Made by a program: the position numbers and the translations under genes
NCBI GenBank assembly: GCA_963922595.1
Contig: CAWUIM010000071.1
Location: forward strand, 1 to 17,023
Direction of reading: 5' to 3'
Length of the DNA stretch: 17,023 nucleotides
DNA from: JAJFFW01 sp963922595
GTDB taxonomy: Bacteria; Pseudomonadota; Alphaproteobacteria; Caulobacterales; Parvularculaceae
Part shown: one piece after another, positions 6,143 through 12,684 of the stretch
Numbering within the stretch: the first letter of the stretch is position 1
How the letters are laid out: each line of letters starts with the position of its first letter
The notes under the pieces: generated by a model
What the model saw: the letters and a program-made list of their open reading frames with translations, nothing else
Databases searched by the model: none
Told to the model about the DNA's origin: nothing

Positions 6143-6286
6143 GGGCCCCTCCCAATTGCGGGGGGCGGCGGCAAAAAATTCATTAATTTGTCGGAATCTC
6201 GCTATGCAACGATAGGGGGAAGCTCACCCCACGCTACGCCGCAAGCGCGATTAGAACCGTCGAGACACAATAGAACACGCCACGCC

Positions 6287-6622
6287 CTACCGCCGACCCA
6301 CCCCCGCAAAAACAACCCCGCACAACACCACCGGCAAAAGCGAAACCGCCGCAAACCCCATATTCCCGGTCATCAGGATAATGACTGCAGAGGCGAGGAA
6401 GCCCGCGCCCATGAGCGCGGCGCCGGCTTTGCGGAATTTCGGCGGGACGCTGAGCCCAGCGCCGAGAATTTGCAGCGCGCCGAGCGCCATCATGACGCCG
6501 GCGCCGAGCCCGGCCTCAGTGAAGAATTGCGCTTCCTGCGGTACTTGAAGGAGTTTCGCCGCGCCCGCCGCGAGGCTCATCAGCACCAGGATGATCAGGA
6601 GGATGTTTAGCGCCAGCTTCAT
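6287..6622 (-). CDS. DoxX-like small membrane protein
   Basis: 111-residue protein with four predicted membrane helices (about residues 4-22, 38-58, 66-84 and 88-107). The layout and the segment AAKLLQVPQEAQFFTEAGLG, with its short F-x-x-x-G stretch after helix 1, resemble the DoxX/DoxX-like family. Members are linked to quinol or thiosulfate oxidation in archaea and to redox stress in bacteria, but most have no known function. The ATG at 6622 has a strong GGGGAGG ribosome site. The gene lies 15 bp downstream of lpd and is probably translated from the same transcript. The family call is by topology and motif only. Confidence 0.7.
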   Translation of the reverse strand: MKLALNILLIILVLMSLAAGAAKLLQVPQEAQFFTEAGLGAGVMMALGALQILGAGLSVPPKFRKAGAALMGAGFLASAVIILMTGNMGFAAVSLLPVVLCGVVFAGVGRR

Positions 6623-6637
6623 TTGCGTCGCCTCCCC

Positions 6638-8062
6638 TTAAATATGAACCACGCGCCCATATGCGTCGAGGACGCTTTCGTGCATCATCTCTGACAGCGT
6701 CGGGTGCGGGAAGACGGCGTGCATCAGATCTTCCTCGACGAGCTCGGCGGATTTGGCGAGGCCGAAGCCCTGGATCAGTTCGGTGACTTCCGCGCCGATC
6801 ATATGGGCGCCGAGAAGCTCCCCGGTTTTATCGTCGAAGACGGTTTTGACGAGCCCTTCCGGCTCGCCGAGCGCGATCGCCTTGCCGTTGCCGTTGAAGG
6901 GGAAACGCCCGACTTTCACCTTGTGGCCCTTTGCCTTGGCGGCGGCTTCGGTGAGGCCGACGCTCGCGATCTGGGGATTGCAATAGGTGCAGCCCGGAAT
7001 GTTCGTGACGTCGAGCGGATGGACGTCGTTTTTGCCGGCGATTTTCTCCACGCAGATCACGCCCTCATGGGAGGCTTTGTGCGCGAGCCAGGGCGCCCCC
7101 ACGAGATCGCCGATGGCATAAAGGCCTTTAACGCCCGTCTCCAGCCATTCATTGACCACCACATGGCCGCGATCCACTTTCACGCCCAGGCCTTCAAGGC
7201 CGAGATTTTCCGTATTGCCCGTAATCCCGATGGCGAGGACGACGCGCTCGGCCTCCACAGTCGTTGTCTTGCCCTTGGCGTCCTTGATCGTCGCGGTGAC
7301 GGTCTTCGCGCCCTTGTCGAGCTTTTCGACCGTGGCGCCGGTAATCAGGGTCATGCCCTGCTTTTTGAATTGCTTGGCGGCGAATTTTGAAATCTCCTCA
7401 TCCTCCACCGGCAGGATGCGGTCCAGCATTTCGACGACGGTGACATCCGCGCCCATGGCGCCGTAGAAGCTCGCAAACTCGATCCCGATGGCGCCGGAGC
7501 CGATCACCAGGAGCGACTTCGGCATAATGTCGGGGACCATCGCTTCTTTCGCGGTCCAGATGAACTTGCCGTCGGGCTCAAGGCCCGCCGCAGGGATGGT
7601 GCGCGCCCGCGCGCCGGTGGCGAGGATCACGTGTTTCGCTTTGACCGTGTCGGCGCCGGCCTTGGTTTTAACTTTAACGAGCGGGGCCCCGGATCCGTTG
7701 GCGGCCTTGTCGAGCGTCGCCTCGCCGTCGATCACCTGGATTTTGTGTTTCTTCATCAGATAGCCGACCCCGCCCGCAAGCTGGGAGGCGACGCCGCGTG
7801 AGCGCTTGATCACTGCGTCGAAATCAAAGCCGATATTCTCCGCCTTGAGGCCGAACTGATCGGCGTGTTTCATGTTGGTGTAGACTTCCGAGGTGCGCAG
7901 CAGCGCCTTTGTGGGGATGCAGCCCCAGTTGAGGCAGACGCCGCCCAGATGTTCGCGCTCGACGATGGCGGTCTTCATCCCCAACTGGCTCGCGCGGATC
8001 GCCGCCACATACCCGCCCGGCCCGGCGCCGATCACCACGAGGTCCACATTATGTTCCGCCAT
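6638..8062 (-). CDS. lpd: Dihydrolipoyl dehydrogenase (E3)
   Basis: FAD-dependent pyridine nucleotide-disulfide oxidoreductase (474 aa) that reoxidises dihydrolipoamide in 2-oxoacid dehydrogenase complexes with NAD+. Visible motifs: FAD-binding GAGPGGY at residues 12-18; redox pair in GGVCLNWGC (Cys43 and Cys48) followed by IPTKALLR; a central ATGARARTIP segment; NAD-binding GSGAIGIEFASFYGAMGADV; a second FAD contact YAIGDLVG; and the C-terminal base HPTLSE (His453, Glu458). Length is normal for the family. The ATG at 8062 follows a GGAGAG purine tract. It is the first gene of a pair with the DoxX-like protein and is divergent from the dehalogenase (91-bp gap). The E1 and E2 genes of a complex are not in the window, so which complex it serves is not shown. 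Confidence 0.97.
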   Translation of the reverse strand: MAEHNVDLVVIGAGPGGYVAAIRASQLGMKTAIVEREHLGGVCLNWGCIPTKALLRTSEVYTNMKHADQFGLKAENIGFDFDAVIKRSRGVASQLAGGVGYLMKKHKIQVIDGEATLDKAANGSGAPLVKVKTKAGADTVKAKHVILATGARARTIPAAGLEPDGKFIWTAKEAMVPDIMPKSLLVIGSGAIGIEFASFYGAMGADVTVVEMLDRILPVEDEEISKFAAKQFKKQGMTLITGATVEKLDKGAKTVTATIKDAKGKTTTVEAERVVLAIGITGNTENLGLEGLGVKVDRGHVVVNEWLETGVKGLYAIGDLVGAPWLAHKASHEGVICVEKIAGKNDVHPLDVTNIPGCTYCNPQIASVGLTEAAAKAKGHKVKVGRFPFNGNGKAIALGEPEGLVKTVFDDKTGELLGAHMIGAEVTELIQGFGLAKSAELVEEDLMHAVFPHPTLSEMMHESVLDAYGRVVHI

Positions 8063-8153
8063 GTCGTCTCTCTCCGTTTCGTGACTGCGCGAGGTGCTTT
8101 CGCGCGGGGGATTTTCCGGCGACTATAGCGGCGCCGCATCAGAAAGGAACACC

Positions 8154-9077
8154 ATGTCCATCGACGCCAAACGCACCCCCGACGAGCGCTTTGAGAACCT
8201 CCCTGGCTGGCCTTATGCGCCGCATTATGTGGACGATCTGCCGGGCTATGAGGGTTTGCGCATGCATTATGCGGACGAAGGCCCTGCAGACGCGGACGTC
8301 ACCTTTTTGTGCATCCATGGCGAGCCGAGCTGGGGGTATCTCTTCCGCAAGATGATCCCGGTCTTTACAGGCAAGGGTCATCGCGCGATTGCGGTCGATC
8401 TGTTCGGCTTCGGGCGATCGGATAAGCCGGTCGATGATGAGACGTATACCTATCATTTTCACCGTAACGCCTTGCTCGCATTTGTGGAACGGCTGGACCT
8501 TAAGAATGTATGCCTCGTGGTGCAGGACTGGGGCGGTCTTTTAGGCCTGACATTGCCGATGGCGGCGCCGGCGCGCTACACGCGGCTTCTCGTGATGAAT
8601 ACGGGGCTGCCGGGCGGCGAGAAAGCCGGCGAAGGCTTTGCCGCCTGGCGCGCCTTCAACCGAGCCAATCCGGACCTCGATGTGGGCGGGCTGATGAAGC
8701 GCGCAACGCCGATCCTGAGCGAGGCGGAACAAGCCGCCTATGACGCGCCCTTCCCCGACCAGTCCTACAAAGGCGGCGTGCGGCGGTTCCCCGAACTCGT
8801 GATGATGCGCGAGGGCGACGCCGAGCTGACGCCCGCCTCCGCGGAGGGCGTCGAAACTTCCCTCGCCGCGCGCAAATTCTGGTCGCAAGACTGGTCCGGC
8901 GACAGCTTCATGGCGATCGGCATGCAGGACCCTGTCCTCGGCCCGCCCGCTATGCATATGCTCCGTAAAATGATCAAAGGCTGCCCGGAGCCGGTCGAGA
9001 TCGCAGAAGCCGGCCACTTCGTCCAGGAATGGGGCGGCCCCATCGCGGAACAGGCGCTGGAGAGGTTCGGGATTTAA
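8154..9077 (+). CDS. Haloalkane dehalogenase, HLD-I type
   Basis: Alpha/beta-hydrolase of 307 aa that would split carbon-halogen bonds hydrolytically in the cytoplasm. The catalytic set matches haloalkane dehalogenases: nucleophile Asp125 in VVQDWGG, acid Asp259 in GMQDPVLG, base His288 in EAGHFVQE. Glu57 in HGEPSW supports the oxyanion hole, and Trp126 next to the nucleophile is a halide-binding position. The acid after strand 7 points to subfamily HLD-I, the group of Xanthobacter DhlA (310 aa). The cap domain (about 155-230) contains further Trp and Phe residues. Start: the ATG at 8154 has AAAGGA upstream at good spacing; an earlier in-frame TTG would add an unlikely tail. Substrate cannot be told from sequence. 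An epoxide hydrolase is less likely because of the E-P-S-W and D-W pair. Confidence 0.9.
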   Translation: MSIDAKRTPDERFENLPGWPYAPHYVDDLPGYEGLRMHYADEGPADADVTFLCIHGEPSWGYLFRKMIPVFTGKGHRAIAVDLFGFGRSDKPVDDETYTYHFHRNALLAFVERLDLKNVCLVVQDWGGLLGLTLPMAAPARYTRLLVMNTGLPGGEKAGEGFAAWRAFNRANPDLDVGGLMKRATPILSEAEQAAYDAPFPDQSYKGGVRRFPELVMMREGDAELTPASAEGVETSLAARKFWSQDWSGDSFMAIGMQDPVLGPPAMHMLRKMIKGCPEPVEIAEAGHFVQEWGGPIAEQALERFGI

Positions 9078-9151
9078 ACCTCGCAAGGTCGCAGGTCGTC
9101 AATTTGGTCGCAACAAGCACAGCCTTCGCCCTTACCAAAACACTCCCCTTA

Positions 9152-10105
9152 TCAACTCTGTTGTACAGCGATGCTGTCTCTGATTTTTGCGTTTGCGATG
9201 ACGAGGAGTTTTCTGGCGCAGGCGATGATGGCGACCATTGGTTTTTTTCCGTTTTCGATGAGGCGGTCATAGAAGGCGGCGATCTTCGGGTTCCATCTCT
9301 TTGCAGTGAGCGCGGCCATGAAGAGGGCTTTGCGGACGCTGGATCGTCCGCGCCCGGTTTTTCGGTATCCGGTCCTGGCGCCGGATTGGCGCACATAAGG
9401 GGCAAGGCCGGCCAGGCTGGCGATTTGTTTACCGGTTAAAAGCCCGAGTTCCGGCATCGCCGCCAGGAGGGCGTTCGCTGTGATTTCGCCGACGCCCTTA
9501 ATGGCGGTCAGAACTTTGGCCTTGTTTTTCAGATCCGCGTCGGCGTCGATGAGGGCGCTGACAGCAGCCTCGAGGGTGTCGATCTGACGGGTCAGGAAAG
9601 CGATATGCGCCTCGATGTCGGCTTTACACAGATCATAATCGGGGGCCTTGAGACGGTTTTTTTCGGCCGCGCGCATGGCCACCAGTTCGTCGCGGCGGGC
9701 GACATGTTTGGCGAGCTCTGTTTGCGTTTTTCCCAGCGGGACAAAGGGTTTGAGCTTTGCGTGATGGACCCGGACGAAGTCGGCGATGGCTTGCGCATCG
9801 AGCCGGTCGGTCTTGGCCCGCCGCCCGCTCGCCGTCGCATGGGCCGAGACCCGGTCGCCGCGCAACCGATAAAGCAGCATCCCGCGGTTGGCGGCTTGCG
9901 CAATCAGCGCCGCTTCATGCCCGCCGGTCGCCTCCACAGCCAGGCAATGGCCGTCAAAGCGCGACAAAAGGCTGGCGATCGCGTCCGCCGTGTTGGTGAT
10001 TTCGATGGCTTCGCCGGTGTCCGCCGCGAAAAAATCCAGTTTCCGCGCGCTGACGTCGCAGCCGAGAATCGCCTGTTCGGGGCAGGTTATTTGTTGTATC
10101 GTCAG
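9152..10105 (-). CDS. IS110-family transposase (DEDD recombinase), start codon unusual
   Basis: Bridge-RNA-guided recombinase of the IS110 family. The N-terminal RuvC-like domain holds the four acidic residues: Asp17 in GCDVSARKLDFF, Glu58 in AVEATGGHE, Asp100 and Asp103 in AKTDRLDAQ. A coiled segment (about 140-190) follows, then the C-terminal Transposase_20 domain with the helix-hairpin-helix GVGEITANALLA and Ser241 in VRQSG, the catalytic serine position. The family needs the first Asp, so the true start must lie upstream of the TTG at 9967. The frame is open back to a stop, but the best-placed codon is CTG at 10105, just behind AAAGGA; no ATG, GTG or TTG is available before Asp17. Either CTG is used or the start was mutated and the element is silent. 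The last codons lie next to the dehalogenase 3' end. Confidence 0.85.
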   Translation of the reverse strand: MTIQQITCPEQAILGCDVSARKLDFFAADTGEAIEITNTADAIASLLSRFDGHCLAVEATGGHEAALIAQAANRGMLLYRLRGDRVSAHATASGRRAKTDRLDAQAIADFVRVHHAKLKPFVPLGKTQTELAKHVARRDELVAMRAAEKNRLKAPDYDLCKADIEAHIAFLTRQIDTLEAAVSALIDADADLKNKAKVLTAIKGVGEITANALLAAMPELGLLTGKQIASLAGLAPYVRQSGARTGYRKTGRGRSSVRKALFMAALTAKRWNPKIAAFYDRLIENGKKPMVAIIACARKLLVIANAKIRDSIAVQQS

Positions 10106-10336
10106 TCGTTCCTTTCGTCACAAACCGGCGGACTTACGATTGTCTACGGGCGTTTCAGCCCTCTCAACTCTGCAAGTGACGGAAACAAAGCCGGCCGGCG
10201 ATCCTGATGAGGACGGTCGAAAAGACCTATCCTGAGACGATCGACCAGCCAGCATTCCCTGGGGGCGCTCACTCCCAGGGAACAAAGCTTCCGACAAACG
10301 CCGGTAACCAAAAGTATAAAGCAATTCAAACAGACA
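10106..10336 (-). ncRNA. Putative IS110 bridge-RNA region (non-coding element end)
   Basis: IS110-group elements carry their bridge RNA between the element end and the recombinase start, and this 231-bp stretch fills that position. On the minus strand it holds two stem-loops in series. The first is a perfect 9-bp hairpin TTCCCTGGG / CCCAGGGAA (10255-10282). The second is GGTCGA / TCGACC (10215-10220 with 10241-10246) enclosing a 20-nt loop. That loop contains ATCCTGAG (10229-10236, + strand), and 10201-10212 reads ATCCTGATGAGG; both resemble the end of the adjacent REP element. No coding sequence is supported here. The RNA is inferred from position and structure, not from a match to a known family. 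Confidence 0.45.
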
Positions 10337-10434
10337 ATCCTGAGGAGGCTGCGCAGCAGCCGTCGCGAAGGATGCGCGGCTAGCTCCGGCGTGCGCGGCA
10401 GATCCTTCGTGACGCGCTTCGCGCTCCTCAGGAT
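10337..10434. repeat. REP-like palindrome next to the IS110 element
   Basis: Inverted 11-bp ends ATCCTGAGGAG (10337-10347) and CTCCTCAGGAT (10424-10434) enclose a second inverted pair, GCGAAGGATGC and GATCCTTCGTGACGC. This is the dispersed CCTGAGGA...TCCTCAGG repeat seen in many alphaproteobacteria. On the right it continues as GAGGAGGAG, but the mirror bases are missing on the left, as if the IS joined exactly there. From 10435 to 10578 I see nothing further. Confidence 0.7.
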
Positions 10435-10578
10435 GAGGAGGAGATTGCCGCCAAGGGTGTTGGAGACCCAATTCGCCGCAGTTCATACGCCGCGGCGAAG
10501 AAACCGACTTGCTGTCCCGTGACCGGATCATTCTCAGCGATGACAAACCGAACGAATTTCCGCGCCATTCGCCGCGCG

Positions 10579-11025
10579 TTACGCTGCGACCCGGAACTTC
10601 ACGATCTTGGTGGGGCTCGCAGGGGGCTCGCCGCGCTCGACCGTGTCCACATTTTCCATGCCCTCAACGACCTTGCCCCACGCGGTGTACTGACCATCGA
10701 GGAAAGAAGCGTCGTCAAAGCAAATGAAGAACTGGCTGTCGGCGCTGTTCGGGTCCTGGGCGCGCGCCATGGAGACGACGCCGCGCTGATGGCTCGTATC
10801 GTTGAATTCGGCCGGAATATTTTTGCCCGAGCCGCCGGTGCCGGTGCCTTTGGGGCATCCCATCTGCGCCATGAAGCCTTCGATCACGCGGTGGAGCGTC
10901 AGCCCGTCATAGAACCCGTCTTCGGCGAGGCGTTTGATCTGCGCCACATGTTGCGGCGCTTTGTCTTCCAAAAGCTCAATCGTCACGTCGCCCGTCTCAA
11001 GCGTCAGGATCATTTTCTCGGTCAT
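10579..11025 (-). CDS. ppiB: Cytoplasmic cyclophilin-type peptidyl-prolyl isomerase
   Basis: Compact 148-residue cyclophilin without a signal peptide, catalysing cis-trans isomerisation of X-Pro bonds during folding in the cytoplasm. Core motifs are present: LHRVIEGFMAQMG with the catalytic Arg, GTGTGGSG, IPAEF, GVVSMARA with SADSQFFICF, and the YTAWGKVVEGM strand with the cyclosporin-site Trp. The gene starts with ATG at 11025, overlapping the stop of the upstream exported paralogue in an ATGA motif, so translation is probably coupled. An upstream in-frame ATG at 11070 would add 15 basic residues and run back into the neighbour. A PpiB-like role is typical for this gene position after gyrA and coaD in alphaproteobacteria. 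Confidence 0.93.
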   Translation of the reverse strand: MTEKMILTLETGDVTIELLEDKAPQHVAQIKRLAEDGFYDGLTLHRVIEGFMAQMGCPKGTGTGGSGKNIPAEFNDTSHQRGVVSMARAQDPNSADSQFFICFDDASFLDGQYTAWGKVVEGMENVDTVERGEPPASPTKIVKFRVAA

Positions 11026-12014
11026 AGCTTTATCTTTCCGTTTACGCGCACTGGCGTTTTGATTTTGCACAAGTCGCGCACGAAACCATCTTTCACAAGG
11101 CCCACCGATTCCAGATATTCGGTGAAGGCCGCGCTATCGGTTTTCAGAACTTCAATCTTCGGCTTTTCCTCATCAGGCACGTCAGCCGCCATGCGCATGC
11201 GGACAATCGGCGTCGGGCGTTTTGGCGGCTCGCCGCGGTTGATGCGGCGCGTCGCGTTAAAGCCGTCAACTATCCAGCCCCAGGTGGAGTAACGGCGATC
11301 AAGACTGAGACGCGCATCCCCGATCATGAGGAAGAACTGGCTGTTGGCGCTGTCAGGGCGCGCCGCGCGCGCCATCGACATGACGCCCGGACAATGAACG
11401 CCCCAGAGCGCCACTTCCTTTTGCGTCGTGAAAGACCGCATGGTCTCAGGCTGCGCGGCCGCGGGCATGCCGTCCACAAAACCGACACGCGCCGCCAGCC
11501 GGTCGCGGCCGACGGCGGCGAAACCGGAAACCGCCGTCGTATCGCGCGCAAACTCCGGCGCGAGGTCAGGCTTTTGCGAGCCGCCCGTGCCGTCGCCGAG
11601 CGGGTCTCCGCCTTGCGCGACGAAGCCTTCGATCACGCGGTGAAACAGAAGACCGTTGTAAAAGCCTTCGCGCGTCAGCTCTTTAATTTGCCGCACATGG
11701 CCCGGCGCAAAGTCGGGCCGCATCTCGATGACCACCTGGCCCGACGGCAAGTCCATCAACAGCGTGTTTTCCAGATCGATCGGGCGCCAGTCGCTCGCCG
11801 GCGCCTCCTTCAGAATATTCATGGGCCGCTGCAGGATCGCCAGCGCGCGCTCGCGCTTGCTCAGCTTCTTTTGTTTTTTGGGCTTTTCAGTCGCCTCAGT
11901 CGCCGAAGCGTCGTCCGCTTGCTGATCTTGCGCCGCGGCAGGCCCGTACGCGGCGAGAAAGCCTGCGCCGCCCGCGATCATGAGCGTCACCGCCAGAAGG
12001 GTGCGAAAAGTCAT
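11022..12014 (-). CDS. Exported cyclophilin-type peptidyl-prolyl isomerase
   Basis: 330-residue protein with an N-terminal signal peptide (MTFRTLLAVTLMIAGGAGFL, cleavage near PAAAQ), a charged, lysine-rich linker (about residues 30-65) and a cyclophilin domain (about 85-270) with LFHRVIEGFVAQGGDP, GDGTGGS, GVMSMARAARPDSANSQFFL and YSTWGWIVDG. A 35-residue insertion in the middle (about 150-205, FAAVGRDRLAARVGFVDGMP...) and a C-terminal extension of about 60 residues exceed the basic fold. It likely works on envelope proteins in the periplasm. The ATG at 12014 has GGAG eight bases upstream; a longer reading from 12164 lacks a signal and a ribosome site. It overlaps ppiB by 4 bp. It starts 175 bp after coaD, so its own promoter is possible. 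Confidence 0.9.
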   Translation of the reverse strand: MTFRTLLAVTLMIAGGAGFLAAYGPAAAQDQQADDASATEATEKPKKQKKLSKRERALAILQRPMNILKEAPASDWRPIDLENTLLMDLPSGQVVIEMRPDFAPGHVRQIKELTREGFYNGLLFHRVIEGFVAQGGDPLGDGTGGSQKPDLAPEFARDTTAVSGFAAVGRDRLAARVGFVDGMPAAAQPETMRSFTTQKEVALWGVHCPGVMSMARAARPDSANSQFFLMIGDARLSLDRRYSTWGWIVDGFNATRRINRGEPPKRPTPIVRMRMAADVPDEEKPKIEVLKTDSAAFTEYLESVGLVKDGFVRDLCKIKTPVRVNGKIKL

Positions 12015-12189
12015 GAATAATACTCCATGGCGCAGCGCCGAGGCCCTGCGCGCTTCATTCGAAGACACGCTCTTAGTATGATCGGGGGGACCGCCGCAAG
12101 TTTGACGAAATCGGCGCCAAATCTGGGCGGCGCGCTCGCGCGCCAAGCCTCGTCGGCCGCGCAAAAATGCGCTGTAGAAGTCTGTTTTT

Positions 12190-12684
12190 TCAAAGCTTTT
12201 TCTTCAGCGCCGCAGCCACATGGTCAGGCACGAAGGAAGCGATATCGCCGTCGAGCCGCGCGATTTCCTTCACGAGCCTTGAGGCGATGGACTGATAGCG
12301 CGCGTCCGCCATCAGAAAAACCGTCTCAATGTCGTCGTTGAGGGCCTGGTTCATGCCGACCATCTGGAACTCATATTCGAAATCGGAGACGGCGCGCAGG
12401 CCGCGAATGATGGTCCCGACGCCCTCGGCTTCAGCGAAATGCATCAGGAGCGTGTTAAAGGGCTTCACATGGATCGGCACGCCGCTTTCTTTTGTAATGC
12501 GCGCCATTTCCGTGCGCACCATCTCGGTGCGTTCTTCAAGGGTGAAGAGCGGGCCTTTGTCCTCGTTGATGGCGACGGCGATGATCAGCTCATCGACCAG
12601 TTTCACCGCCCGTTCGATGATGTCCACATGACCGAGCGTCAGCGGATCGAACGTCCCCGGATAAAGGCCGCGGCGCGGGCTCAT
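12190..12684 (-). CDS. coaD: Phosphopantetheine adenylyltransferase
   Basis: CoaD (164 aa) transfers AMP from ATP to 4'-phosphopantetheine, the penultimate step of coenzyme A synthesis. The nucleotidyltransferase signature YPGTFDPLTLGHVD (residues 8-21) contains the T/HxGH-type ATP site with His19. NEDKGPLFTLEER, HVKPFNTLLMHFAE, IIRGLRAVSDFEYEFQM and YQSIASRLVKEIA (the counterpart of ISSSxVKE) follow in the expected order. Length is typical (157-170 aa). The start ATG at 12684 overlaps the gyrA stop by 4 bp (ATGA), indicating one transcript and coupled translation, an order common in alphaproteobacteria. Confidence 0.96.
   Translation of the reverse strand: MSPRRGLYPGTFDPLTLGHVDIIERAVKLVDELIIAVAINEDKGPLFTLEERTEMVRTEMARITKESGVPIHVKPFNTLLMHFAEAEGVGTIIRGLRAVSDFEYEFQMVGMNQALNDDIETVFLMADARYQSIASRLVKEIARLDGDIASFVPDHVAAALKKKL

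Larger units (their letters stand above)
9130..10336 (-). mobile_element. IS110-family insertion sequence (limits approximate)
   Basis: The recombinase gene and its upstream non-coding region form one element. IS110-group elements lack strong terminal inverted repeats, so ends are estimated. The right end is shortly past the recombinase stop. The left end is placed at 10336/10337, where a REP palindrome begins abruptly. A 9-bp repeat TCAACTCTG occurs at 9152-9160 and 10164-10172, but both copies seem internal and I do not take them as target duplication. Confidence 0.5.

Noticed and set aside
6188..6610. 140-codon + strand frame opposite the DoxX-like gene
   Set aside because: It is antisense to a membrane protein gene with a strong ribosome site, and its Arg/His/Pro-rich composition is that of a shadow frame.
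9152..10172. TCAACTCTG 9-bp repeat as target-site duplication
   Set aside because: One copy overlaps the recombinase stop and the other lies inside the non-coding end. IS110 elements normally do not make such duplications, so chance or element-internal identity is likelier.
10118..10546. 142-codon minus-strand frame upstream of the IS110 recombinase
   Set aside because: It spans the REP palindrome and the structured non-coding end of the IS. Its PHPEEREARHEG wording is the usual false translation of this repeat family.
12129..12144. GGCGCG/CGCGCC hairpin between coaD and the exported cyclophilin as a terminator
   Set aside because: The stem is good but there is no T-run in either direction, and such GC palindromes are frequent in this genome.
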